Shown: piece by piece, positions 11,790 to 22,257 of the stretch
How positions within the stretch are numbered: the stretch's first letter is position 1
Layout of the letters: the number at the start of each line of letters is the position of its first letter
NCBI GenBank assembly: GCA_031216445.1
Contig: CM062215.1
Coordinates: forward strand, 11,720,501-11,784,500
Reading direction: 5' to 3'
Length of the DNA: 64,000 nt
DNA from: Lateolabrax maculatus
Taxonomy: Eukaryota; Chordata; Actinopteri; Acropomatiformes; Lateolabracidae
The notes under the pieces: generated by a model
What the model was told of the DNA's origin: nothing
Database searches by the model: none
The model's input: only the letters and a program-made list of their open reading frames with translations
Translations under genes and position numbers: made by a program

Positions 11790-14105
11790 CGAGCAACATC
11801 CGACCTGATGCTCTTCAAACTGGTCTCCACCAAAGGCAGCCACGCAGGGCTTGATGCCTCCTGTTCCCACGGCGATAAGCATCAAGCCCATCATGGACAG
11901 AGCTCTGCGGGCAAAGCACAGACACAGTGTGAACACCTCTCTGTCCCTGTATTGCATTTCTGTCACGCAGTCCGGAGGCCGCCCAACTCACACGTGAAGG
12001 GTCATGTTGTCGGGGACGCCGTCCTTGTTGCTGTCTGTGATGTCATGGATGGCACTTATCGCCATGACCACCTGCCCCAGTGCGTAAACGATGGACAGGT
12101 AAACAATAGTCCTGTGCAGAGGGAGGAGGAGGAGGAGGAGGAGGAAGAAGCAAAGGGTTCAACAGGTGTGCGCCAGGTGCAGAAAGAGATAAGATAGACA
12201 AGGGTCAAAAATCCAAGGATGAAATTTAACAGCCGATTCTGTGAGATATACTTTAACCCCGACACGCTAAACGAGTTTTGATGTATTTAATATTGGTGAC
12301 TTTCTATGCGCAAACTGCATGGGGAAATGCATTTTTTACCTGCAAGTAAAAGATCTGCAGGATTTGAAACTCACTTGAACTTGCCGAGCCATGAATCAGC
12401 CACAATGGCTCCCAGGATGGGTGTCAGGTAGCAGAGAGCCACAAAGGTGTGGTAGATGGTGGTGGCGAAGTCATCATCCCACCTGAGGAAGTACTTGAAG
12501 TACAGCACCAGCACGGCTGCAGAGGGGGGGGGGGGCGAGGAGGAAAAGGGGAGAAATGAGGTGGGCATGGGTGAGGGAAAAGGTGGAGGAAGTATTTAGA
12601 TCTTTAACTTGAGTAAAAGCAGCAATACGGCCGTGTAAAAATACTCCACTACAAGTAAAAGTCCTGCATTCAAAACCTTGTTCACGTAAAAGTACAAAAG
12701 TGTTCTCAGCGAACACATTTATCTGACAGCTGTAGCTGCTTTGCACACCTCTTAAGAAAAAAAAACAACTACAGGGTAGTTGAGGCTTCTTGTCATGTTC
12801 CAGACTAAAGAGACATTTTCCCTCTAAACTTCTCACATGGTTTAATTTTTCAGTTTGACACCCATTACGGTAAAATTATCCAATATTTCACAAAAGAAGC
12901 AAATATTACACAAAAGTCCCCCCAAAATGTTAATATTAATTCTTGTAGCAGAACTTTGTTTTTTTCCTTCTTTGCAGCCCTCAATAATCATCTCACGACC
13001 CCTCAGATTTATCTTTGGTGGGGGGCCGACCCCTACGTTGTAAACTACTGGCCTAAACTAGTTAACTGTATCCAAAGTAGTTAAAGGGGAATTTCGCTGA
13101 CTTTCAACCTTATCTCCATCTATCCTAGTTAAGGATTTAGTGTGAAAATCTGAGACAAATAAAGTAACATACAATGGAAATAGTACTTAAGAACAGTACT
13201 TAAGTAAAGCTACTTCCTGCCACAGGGTGCAGTTGAGGCAAAGAGGAATGAAACTTGAAGCTTCACATAATATGAATAAAGCAGTTTCGTGACTCAAAGG
13301 AAACTGTCCGAACCGCATCAGATCCAGAACAAACCAACTCACCTCGCATGCCATAGTAGGAGAAACGCTCGCAGAACTCATTGACCACAATGAAAAAGAT
13401 GCTTATTGGATAGCCAAAGACAGTAGCCTGTGAGAGGGAAAGGAAAACAAAGATATAATATCACTAGTATCACACCACAGTGACTGAGAAAGCATTTGTC
13501 TGCAGGTTCTGCACAGCAAGTTCAACACTTACTGTGTTGGTTCACTTACATGCTAATAACCTACATTGCATTTAAAAAAAACCTCAGTCCTCTGACAAGA
13601 TATTTTTCAACCTGTCACCTTTTTATGCCTTGATTGTGATTGTCCTTTTTAAAATTCAGTACTGTCGGTATCGGAGCAGCACACAATAAATATCTGCATT
13701 TTTATAAAATATTACAGCAAGTACAATAACAATTGGACTTACACTTTTTTTCTTGGGCTTCTCTCTGTCTGCAGAAATGAGGGGTCACAGGTCACACATT
13801 ATGCAAACTGACATTTTGTTCTTGAAAAATATATGCAGAAAAGTTAAATACGCAGATAAATATTGTTAAATGTAACCAACTAAAAAAATAAAGTTGCTTT
13901 GGTATAAATATTGTTGAATTCTAATGCATGAAGCAAATAATAGTTCATTGTGAAAAAAGTGTAAAAATTGTAATGCATGATATAAAAAAGAATATCCCCC
14001 CCCCCAGCAATAAAACTTGCAAGAAAAGAAATCCCATCATATAAGGACGGGGTCCTGAGCGTCCCAGTCACAGGGCTCCCATCCAGACCAGGACTCACCT
14101 TCCAT
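5092..14105 (-). CDS. slc15a1: Solute carrier family 15 member 1 (PEPT1), complete, 23 exons
   Basis: Proton-coupled di-/tripeptide importer of the MFS/POT family, normally in the apical membrane of intestinal and renal epithelium. Coding exons, 5' to 3' (high to low coordinate): 14099-14105, 13743-13768, 13343-13427, 12375-12516, 11992-12111, 11805-11904, 10261-10351, 10075-10158, 9241-9323, 9029-9115, 8845-8934, 8668-8712, 8536-8568, 8335-8423, 7816-7897, 7603-7719, 7381-7521, 7104-7150, 6188-6295, 5975-6089, 5745-5882, 5451-5558, 5092-5340. They sum to 2187 nt (728 residues plus stop), against about 708 in human, also with 23 exons as I recall. The start ATG has a good context (GCAGCCATGG). 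Hallmarks: ExxERFxYYG at residues 28-37, His62 (equivalent of human His57) and the PTR2 signature FYLSINAGSL at 171-180. The donor of exon 16 is uncertain, and the intron after exon 18 has a GC donor. Confidence 0.96.
5975..7719 (-). CDS. slc15a1: slc15a1 exons 16-20: large extracellular loop between TM9 and TM10
   Basis: Exons 7603-7719, 7381-7521, 7104-7150, 6188-6295 and 5975-6089 encode roughly residues 389-564. This is the fast-evolving extracellular domain of mammalian-type PEPT1. It starts KTLPKFPSSTESQGKF (human: KTLPVFPKGNE...) and contains KPEKGENAIRF, matching human KPEKGENGIRF. The rest is poorly conserved, so borders rest on phase. Exon 16 lacks a convincing donor: ACG/GTACCA keeps the frame but is weak, while the stronger TAG/GTCAGT 18 bases on would include an in-frame stop. 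The intron after exon 18 starts with GCAAGT, a typical GC-AG donor. Several N-x-S/T sites occur (for example NGT, NVT), as expected for a glycosylated lumenal loop. Confidence 0.85.
6439..6735. repeat. Possible interspersed repeat in slc15a1 intron 18
   Basis: Phrases such as TTGGGGGGTCCCAACCTGGA and GGGTCACAAGCAGAAAAGGT followed by GAGGAACAACTGATC resemble a common fish interspersed sequence. Boundaries are approximate. Confidence 0.35.
7816..10351 (-). CDS. slc15a1: slc15a1 exons 7-15: central transmembrane bundle
   Basis: Exons at 10261-10351, 10075-10158, 9241-9323, 9029-9115, 8845-8934, 8668-8712, 8536-8568, 8335-8423 and 7816-7897. They read in order: EKQRSTFFSIFYLSINAGSL (PTR2 signature), ECYPLAFGVPAALMVVAL, VFIVGSGMYNK, the basic cytosolic loop FAIKNRFRHRS...DWADEKYD, YIPLPMFWALFDQQ, GSRWTLQATTM, IQPDQMQ, TVNPILILVLVPIMDSVIYP and MTVGMFLAALAF. 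The GSRWTLQATTM and QPDQMQ blocks are near-invariant in vertebrate PEPT1. Every exon length agrees with its phase. Exon 15 is preceded by a (TG)n/(CG)n tract right at the acceptor. Confidence 0.95.
7911..7934 (+). repeat. (CA)n microsatellite next to slc15a1 exon 15 acceptor
   Basis: CA run following a GCGCGCGC run. On the coding strand (TG)n(CG)n leads straight into CTCTGCAG, the exon 15 acceptor. Confidence 0.85.
9605..9965 (+). mobile_element. Dispersed inverted-repeat (MITE-like) element, family A copy 1
   Basis: Starts TTAAAGGGGCACTCCAGCGA and shares internal blocks with copies at 42559 and 62189: CTCCAAAAACACTGGATTCA, CCCATAATGCAACT, ATCATCAGGGATATTTTCTC and ACAGAAAACTGTTTTTACAG. The right end appears lost or diverged. 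It lies in the slc15a1 intron between exons 8 and 9. Confidence 0.6.
10640..10700 (+). repeat. (GT)n microsatellite with degenerate flank
   Basis: Pure GT run in slc15a1 intron 6. It is followed to about 10990 by sequence rich in TGTG/CATG words, as though an older, decayed part of the same tract. Confidence 0.85.
11750..11788 (+). repeat. (GT)n microsatellite next to slc15a1 exon 6 donor
   Basis: GT run about 14 bases from the donor of exon 6; on the coding strand it reads (CA)n just inside intron 6. Confidence 0.85.
11805..14105 (-). CDS. slc15a1: slc15a1 exons 1-6: N-terminus and early transmembrane helices
   Basis: Exon 1 has only 7 coding bases (ATG GAA G) and exon 2 only 26. Together they encode a short basic N-terminus (MEDREKPKKKS), lysine-rich compared with the human one. 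Exon 3 carries TM1 with the proton-coupling motif EFCERFSYYG. Exon 4 carries TM2 with IYHTFVALCYLTP and the MFS loop ADSWLGKFK. Exon 5 reads TIVYLSIVYALGQVV, then an acidic DITDSNKDG loop. Exon 6 has GTGGIKPCVAAFGGDQF, the strongly conserved POT segment. Exon 6 ends CAG/GTCGGA, and its donor is followed about 14 bases later by a (CA)n tract on the coding strand. Confidence 0.95.
12570..13235. repeat. Dispersed teleost repeats (AAGTA-rich type plus a second fragment)
   Basis: 12575-12740 reads GGTGGAGGAAGTATTTAGAT, AAATACTCCACTACAAGTAA and AAGTCCTGCATTCAAAA, a very common interspersed sequence in fish genomes. 12950-13080 (CATCTCACGACCCCTCAGAT, ACTACTGGCC) looks like a second, unrelated interspersed fragment, and 13187-13210 returns to AGTACTTAAGTAAAG. 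It fills most of slc15a1 intron 3. Confidence 0.5.
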
Positions 14106-14340
14106 GGCTGCTGTGCGTGTCAACTTTGGGTCCCTTCACGGATGGAATCCTTCAGCGAAAAAAAAAGACAAGAGCGACTAGAGACCCCTGTCCAGGTCCA
14201 CGGCACGAAGACCGAGCCGAGGCCTGGCCAGCTCCTTAAGTAACCTCCCATCAACCTTCCTGCAACGCCCACCATGCAAGTCACCATGCAAGTCACCATT
14301 ATTCCCACCCCCAAGCATGTTCTCTTCATCATAATCACAA

Positions 14341-14371
<31 letters not shown>

Positions 14372-16150
14372 TGTGTGTGTGTAAGTAATTACTTTATGAC
14401 TCAGGGAACTCAGGTGCAATGAGCAGGCCTTGCCTTGCAGATTAAGAGGATTGGGCAGGCCAGCTGATAAAGGCAACAGTATTCAATGTATTTCTTATTG
14501 CTTTCCAAACTGATTCCAACCCCAGTTCACCATTATTAGTACTACTGTAGTAGTAGTAGTACTGGATACACTAGGCTATATACTCTGTATTTGAAGACAG
14601 ACTATTGAATCACTGCAAAATAAAAATAATTGTTAAAAAAAATTTCCTTTTCCTGATAATCTGAAGTTTAGCTCTGTGACTGGAGGGTAATGGTAATGCA
14701 TGAGAGGCACAAACTGGGGGCTGTACTCATGTGACGGCAACAGCAGTGGCTAAAACACGAACCCGTGAAACATGTGTAAACAGGTCAAGCTTCCAGTAGG
14801 AGACACACACAAACACACGCCGTGAAACACCGGCGGGACTCACGCGCTGCCCCAATCTCTCAAACAATGACACAGTTTGTCCAGTTACCCACCAGCGACA
14901 CAGCAAGGTGTGTGTGTGTGTGTGTGTGTGTGGGTGTGGGGTCTGTCAGTGATCAGAGGTGGGATTAGCTGCTCTTTTTGCATGACACAGAGCACAGCAG
15001 GGATTTTGCTGATGTCAGCATCCCGATTTCACTCCTGTTTCTCTTCGGTGAATGTGAATCACTACGTGCAGCGCGCAGCTCCCCTCACTCTGACGCACGG
15101 GCAACGCACAAACAATTCTTTTCAACTGGTAATGCAATGACATAGGTGTCATGTGACACTTCATCAGCCATTATCAGTCACAGCTATAACTGAATACATC
15201 AATAAATAATACTGTTTATTAAATATTTAAAATAGAGTGCAGTATCTTCTACTGGTCAAACCAGGCCGAAGCTGTAGTGGCAAATAAAACTTTATATTTC
15301 TTTTTACACTCTATTTTCATTATTGAACTGGTAATATTATTCACCGATGTATTCAGTTATATTTTTGAGTCATAATGGCTGATAATGTGTCATAATGAGA
15401 TACAGTAATCTACTTGCATTTTCAGTCATAAATCATTGTGTTGTTTCCTTCAACCTTCAGCTACATTTAGTCAGCTTGGGACCTCCATACAGATGAACAC
15501 TCTGCTGTTGCTGCATGTATCAGAGTTGCTCTGCTTTGACATAACAGTCAATTCAGTCTCATCACTGTACAATATAAATACATATTAGTATAGGTAACAA
15601 CTTATTTCACTTGTTTTTAACTTACCCATAGTTACATACAGTCCAGCCATCCATCAGGAGTCACTCATCTTCTGTGTTTGACGGAATCGTTTCTCTCCGC
15701 GCTGCACACTGTTTACAGTCCAGCGGGACTCGCAAAAGCTTTACTGACAGTTGGAGTCTGTAGGTTCTGCTTCACAGATAAGGGGCAGCTTTGAGCTGTA
15801 TCTGAAATGAGGCTGCATACAGAGTGTGGATGTGTTCAAAGACTGAGGATCCGTCTGCTCAATAACATAGGCAGTGGCAAAATTAGAGCCACATTAGCAA
15901 ATGACTATAAGATGACCTTTTGCAATCAGACATTGAGTCATAGCGACAGTGCTGCTAAGTCATCACTGGATCAGATAGAGGCAGAAGTTTAAGGAAATTA
16001 TTTTCTAAACAGTTTTATACTGTCATGAAATGTGAATGCTGCAGATACAGTGGTTGCCTGACCTAAATTTCCTGCTTCTCCTCCTTGACTGATAATTGAA
16101 CAGATGGGAAAAATACTTTACAGTGAACATGTGAAAGCAAAGCACAGGAG
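14106..16150. other. Region between slc15a1 start and dock9 3' end
   Basis: It holds the slc15a1 5' UTR and presumed promoter, on the minus strand just above 14105. I see no convincing TATA box at a fixed distance. A duplicated CATGCAAGTCACC unit occurs at about 14273-14298. Microsatellites are (GT)n at 14341-14381 and 14908-14941. The rest is unremarkable AT-rich sequence without a supported gene. Confidence 0.4.
14341..14381 (+). repeat. (GT)n microsatellite upstream of slc15a1
   Basis: GT run with one GGG interruption, about 240 bases 5' of the slc15a1 start codon. Confidence 0.85.
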
Positions 16151-16167
16151 AAGGTATTATTACAGAT

Positions 16168-16177
16168 TTTATTTATT
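16168..16177 (-). promoter_or_regulatory. Putative dock9 distal polyadenylation signal (two overlapping AATAAA)
   Basis: The plus strand reads TTTATTTATT here, so the minus strand has two overlapping AATAAA hexamers about 1.06 kb after the dock9 stop. It is the most likely distal site. Confidence 0.55.
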
Positions 16178-16675
16178 TATATGTCTTAAACATATTTACA
16201 TGAGCAGTCGTTAAGTAAAAATGTCTTTCTTAAATTTTGACCTGACAGATAATAAAAGGCATCTACATGACAGACGGAAACAAAGGGGGTAGATTGCAAA
16301 GAGTCGCACCCTTGTCTTGCATTGCACAGTTGCTTTCTAATGTCTTTGGCAAGAGTGGTTTTCTGTGCAGTAGGTTGCCTGGGTAACAATAGAAAATATT
16401 GCACAGACTTTTCTTTACAGAAAATAGGTTAAAACATTGTGGTTCACATGGCTTTAGACAGTTTCTATACACGTCCATTGGCCTAAAATAGAGTGAATCA
16501 TTCTTTAAAACGCCCAAGGTAAGATAAAGATAAACTCTGATGATTCCACACGGCACAGAAAAATGCTTCTGCTGTAACAGGGCGTCAATGGAAAAGAATA
16601 GAAAAGGGAAATGTAAAAATACTGTGCATCAGCTGAAGAATGTATGTTCGGTTACAGCAGTGGCATTCATTTTTT

Positions 16676-16681
16676 TTTATT
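16676..16681 (-). promoter_or_regulatory. Possible proximal dock9 polyadenylation signal
   Basis: AATAAA on the minus strand about 560 bases after the stop, next to an A-rich run on that strand. It may give a shorter 3' UTR; weaker support than the distal pair. Confidence 0.35.
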
Positions 16682-17238
16682 TCCATTAAAAACGTTCTTG
16701 AAGCACTCACTGTACATAAATGGGCCCTACAGTTAAAAAACAGATAAGCTGTAGACTTGGGTCAAATGAAAATACTGAAGTCCCTCATGTTTGTTACAAC
16801 ATCCCTGGGGTGGAGCTTAAGACACCAGGACAATTAAGATAACATCAAGTTGTCAGTCACAGTATTGGATACGCACTTGCTGTGTCAGAACATGTGCTTA
16901 ACCCCTTCTTCCATGGGATGAAATCAACTAAACAAAAGGAAAAAAATGACCCAAAACCGGCAATAAGTCGATACAACCATTGTTCTCAAAGTTTGAAAGT
17001 CAACAGTGTTGACTGGAGTCTCCATAGGAAACATGAACAATGGGCCTACTGACAACAGAGAGTGAACATCACATTTTGGAGCTCATGACAGAAATAGCAG
17101 GAGAAAAAAATACCAAATGCATGACGGCCTCAGGTTGTGTTTAGGTACTTAGAACGAATCGTTTCCTCTTGACTGGCAGGCAGTTTGATCATTCATTCGG
17201 GGTGAAGGAGGCTTGAGTCTGGTGGGGAAAAAGCTTTG

Positions 17239-17355
17239 TCAGAGTATGGTGGTCGAGCCATGTGTGTTGGCACTGGTTGGTGTGCCACTGATGGCGTTGA
17301 AGATGCCCATAGAGTCGGACAGAGTGCTCCTCGTGCCGTCCTCCACTGGGTTTAT
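17239..17355 (-). CDS. dock9: dock9 last coding exon
   Basis: Begins ATA AAC CCA after a TTTTTTCTAG acceptor and ends in TGA at 17239-17241, giving 38 residues. IFNAISGTPTS matches the human DOCK9 C-terminus; the rest has diverged. The protein ends TTIL, compatible with a class I PDZ ligand (human ends SSVV). Confidence 0.9.
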   Translation of the reverse strand: MNPVEDGTRSTLSDSMGIFNAISGTPTSANTHGSTTIL

Positions 17356-20300
17356 CTAGAAAAAAACGGTTAGTTAGGAAGATTAGACAAAGGTATTCAT
17401 TTGATCTTGTTTAAAAGTGAAACACACACATGCATGTTAATGTAACATCCGGGACTGTAGGAAGATTATTGGCTGTTTAGCTGTTTATTCAAAAATAGAG
17501 TGTTGGGGGGAGGCAAGTGCTTTAGTTTCTAAATCATAGGAAGGGTCCAAAAAAAAAAAAAATTAATAAAGTTAAACAAAATATAAGATACCACCCCACT
17601 CTAATAATTTTCATACAGCCCCTTACCATTCCTCTATAGAGTACAGTGACAGATGACAAAAGCGGCATTACCATCCAATCTGCTCAGGCCAGCACAGAGA
17701 GAGCAGGAGATAGGAGACATGGTTAGTAAGTGAGCAGAAGACTGCAGCAGTAGACAGCTCTTTTCATGAACTTTACCAACACACAAAGACAATATAATGC
17801 ATCATAAGACATCATCTTACACTACGCCAAAACAATCATCATGGGCGCATAAAGCTGATACAAATATAATAAAACAAACCAAAGAACATAATAAAATACC
17901 AACAAAGTCTAACATAATACCGTCTGTTTGGTGTTCAGAACTCATTTTGATTAGTCATTTGGCTGCTGAATATTAGCAGAGGTGTGTTATAACAGAGCTA
18001 CATGACCCCTTTGAGGACCTGGAAAAGAATTCTATAAATTCACCTCAGACCTGGTTTGAGTACTTTTTATAGAGTGCACTACCTGGGTTCTTGATGGGTG
18101 AGATTTGTCTCATTGGACAATAAAATCTGTGTCAGAAATCAAGTAACTTAAACTGTTCTGTAGCTGAAACTTGTCTGACAAGTTGAAAAGACTCAGCACA
18201 TATCCATTGGTGTTTCTGAGGTTCCTACCTGTTCATGCATGATGTTGGACAGCTCCCTGGTCAGGTCCCTGTAGTTGGCCTTCATCTCATCGTGATACTC
18301 CTGCTGGTCCTCTTTGATCAGCCGCTCGTTCACTCCCAGCGCCTGACCGCAGGCGTCCACAAACTGCCTGAGGTGAAAGTGAAAAGTAACGTGGTAGGCC
18401 ATATTTCCGTAGACATTACAAAAAGCAGTGCAGTCATTCATCCTCTATGTTCAAAACACTACGGGGGCTTTGAGCTTGCTGATCTGGTTATAATGGAGAG
18501 GAGAACATCTTCATTTCCATTTACTTACATAATGATACACAGCATTTGAGTACTTTCTTTCCATACAACTACAATATATCCTACAACTCCGACTGTTGTC
18601 CACTGTACATTGTCATACTCTTGTTTTATTGCGATTAACATTCATTGTATGTGATTATCACTTGAACCTGAAAACAGCGAAGATCTGCCAGAAACCAGGG
18701 ACAATGCAGAGAGGGAAGAGAAGTTCAAGTTGCAGTTTTACATATGCAAATGTGTGTGTGATTGACAGGTACCTGAACACCTCTTTGAGCTGTTTGACCT
18801 TGTTGTCAGGATATTTCTTGGCACTGCTGTCGTCGAGGAAGGCTCTGGCGTAAGCGAGAGGACCGGCATTGACCTGCAAATCAATGGAGGTCAAACATCA
18901 TCAATTACACCGAAGTCCTTCATTAGAAGAAGAAATGATTTACAGCCTTTATAATAACCGCGTGACCTCGTCATTTGTACCTGAACACTGATGCTGCCTT
19001 GCAGTTTGAGCTGCAGGCGGATCATGTCCACCTCGGAGGCCGAGCACAGCAGTCGCAGCTCGGCCACCTTGGCGCTCATCTCGTCGATGGCCACCTCAAT
19101 GGGGCTCAGGTCCGTCTGGTGTTGGTACATGACTGCTATACGCTTCTTCACGTAAGGGAAACAGTGGGTGGCTGGATGGGAGTGGGATTGGAATTGGGAA
19201 AAAAAAAAATAAAAAGAGTGTAGGACATGAATTATACACTCAAATGTGATATAAATCATTCAGCATTCAACATACAGGTGTTAGCTTGGACACTGAGACA
19301 TGTAAACACCTCTTATATACACACTATAGTGTGTCCGTGGTAACCGGGATATTAACCATGTTCCGCCGCGCATGTAAACAGTCACTTGAGCGAGTGAGTC
19401 TGTCCTACAGCGCGATCATTATCAGCCAACGTGATCATTAACAAGGCGAGATAACGCCTGAACTTTGGGATAAAGTGGACAGAACAGTAATAAACCTCAC
19501 CTGGATTATCTGATTAACGCTTCAGGTGACTGACGCTAAGGCCAGACACCTGACAACAATAACAGGCAAAATCCAGAAAGATATTCTTGTTTTTTGCCTC
19601 CTGACATTGCTACTGTGATAAGACTGGCTTGGAGGCCTTGTTTTGTTTCTTTAGTCCACATCGACACCACAAATCACTTTCCTCGATGCGTGACCTACTG
19701 GTGAGAACGGTCCGCCGTTTACACTGCTCCTCCACGCCGCCCTGCTTCTTGCCCGACACCGTGAACGGCGTCTCAAACACAAAGCGCCGGATGTTGTGGC
19801 TCTTCTCGAAGTCGGTCTTCCTGTCCTCCAGCTCCTTGTCGTCTAGGTAGGGTGTCACGTGGGTCACCTGGATGTAGGCGTACTTGGAGTCTAGGTCTTT
19901 CGGGTTCACCTGTGGGTGCACAAAATATATATATTATAGATTTTGTTACTTAGAAATAGATTTTGACATTTTGGGAAATTCGCTTTTCAGCCTATCAGCT
20001 GAGAATTAGATGAAAAGATCGAGTTGTGGTATTATAGGGAGTGTTGTAACTATACTGGAACAATTTCTTAAAATAAAGCACATACAACATGTTAACTGGC
20101 CGTTTGCTAAACAGCGATTCACATCTAGAGTTTGAAGGGGACTGTTTTTTTTCCAGCCACCTCAGAAATGAAAAAAAGAAAAAACAAGCTTTTAATTTGT
20201 ATGTAGTTGTGTTGTAAGCACGACTTCCGTCCATGAACTGTGCACTACAAAGCTACAATAACATGTTCTCCCAAGACCATTGCACAACTGCCAGGGTCTG

Positions 20301-22219
20301 CCATGCACCGACACGGTCATATAAACACACACACAAATGCGACCCCACCTTGCCAGAGTCCTGAATGATCTTAACGTTCTCCTGACCAAACTTGTCGGAG
20401 TAGAGCTTCAGGAGCCTCTGGGAAATCTCAGACAGCGGAGTGAACTTTGGCTCCTTGTAGATGTATTCCTTTCCATCTTCATCCTCAAAGAAGCCCTGCA
20501 GAGGAGAGGAAGAAGGTCAAGAACCTGGTCCTGAACTCTGGGCCACTGTATCGCCTGTAGCTAGGATAAGACAAACCTTGACCTGCAAAATGTATTTTTT
20601 TGCCATTGTATTTCAAATCCAGAATCCATAGTGTTTCAATTTTTCCCATGAATTTTTTTGTCTATGTGAATATGAAAACTGTATAATTTTGAAGAAGAAC
20701 TCCTCTTGTATAATAGTTTAGTCACAGTACATATAGTATATATAAGACATGCATGGAACACCACATGTGAATGAGGTACTAAATACAAAAGCCACTGAAA
20801 GGACAACCAATCAAAGAAAGAAACAAGAACTTTGGTGTATATACATCTAACATCACATGGTAATAATTAAAAGAAACACCCCACAATAAAGCAAAGACAG
20901 CAGAAAAAGTATGAACGCATCAAACATGCAAACTTCAGCTGGTCACTTCACAAACAATCTATTTAGGGCGACATTCAAGCATATATAACAGCTACTCAGT
21001 CAGGTATCCATGGAACAGTACACAGGCGTGTGTGTGGGTGGAAGCAGGCCAGTATAATCACTGAATGCGGGAGTCACAGAGGGAAAATGACTGATCAAGG
21101 GAAAGGTTAATGGGAACCGAAAGCAACATCATAGGGTCACATAATAAAAAAAAAAAACCTGTGTCTATATGCGCAAGCTTTTGCTCGTTTGCTTAGGGGG
21201 GGAAATACAGCAATAACGCTAAAAACACAGCTGACTGAGATAATAGCTTTTGCTTTGCTAAGAACATGCATATGCCACGATATCTGCATTAAACTTCCAT
21301 TCTCCCACCTTTGGCATCCAAGTTCTTCTCCACTATTGTTCAGCGATAACAAGCCTCTAAAGAGCTACATCTAGGAAATCTACAGCGACATGTAGCCACT
21401 AATTTAACTGAAAAACATCAGCCCCCAAACAATAGAGTGATGCAAGGACGTAGAAGAGCACACCAGGCCAACACACACAGCTAAACCTCTACACACTTAC
21501 CGCAGCCTTGGTGGCGGGCGGGGGGAGAAAAGAAGAGAAATTTCTATTAAAAAGAGAGTTTTAGTTGGGGTAGAGTAAAATGCAATGGTGTGTGTGTGTG
21601 TGTGTGTGTGTGTAGGGAGTGTTCCTGTAAGAGGGAAGATGACCATCGTGCTTTTATTAAGAGCCTGTGTTGAGTTGACATTCACTCTAGACAAAAACGG
21701 TTGGTTACTGTATGACATCTGTGGTTAACTTGCTTTGCTTTTTGCTTTTTCTTTCCCTTACCTGTCCAAAGAAGGCCACTCTGAAGTATGTGCCCAGCAG
21801 TCTCTTGCCACTATGCATCACCTCCATCACTTTAGTATAGGCACGGTGGAGGGTATCATACAGGTGTGTCAGTTTCTGTTCCAAAAAACAACAAAAAATT
21901 GCAGAAATTTTCGCAAAAATCGAACACAGAGAGAAAAGTTTTAATAACTTTGAATTTAGGTCAGTTGTGCAGTGGGGTGAATCTTCGGATTATTTTAAAT
22001 CTGCAATAAGTGTTGCTGGCAGCTCTATGGAATGATAACACTGCTCCTGCCATGCGACCCCCGTTCTCCAACTGCGCTCACTGTGCAGTTTACCTCAAAG
22101 TCTCTGCGCTGTTCGTAGATGGGGATGATGAGCCTGTAGACATCAGCGATGAGCTCATAACGCTCCGCCTTCCAGAGGCCATCAGCACACTCCTCCAGCA
22201 GCTCCATCAGCACCTCCTG

Positions 22220-22257
<38 letters not shown>

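Larger units (their letters stand above)
16150..17238 (-). other. dock9: dock9 3' untranslated region (inferred extent)
   Basis: Sequence downstream of the dock9 stop on the minus strand, without a conserved frame. It ends at a cluster of overlapping AATAAA motifs read on the minus strand at 16168-16177, with another at 16676-16681. The extent is inferred from these signals. Confidence 0.55.

Noticed and set aside
5092..14105. Assigning slc15a1a versus slc15a1b (and likewise a/b for stk24 and dock9)
   Set aside because: Teleosts usually carry duplicated copies; without a tree or a species name the paralogue cannot be decided.
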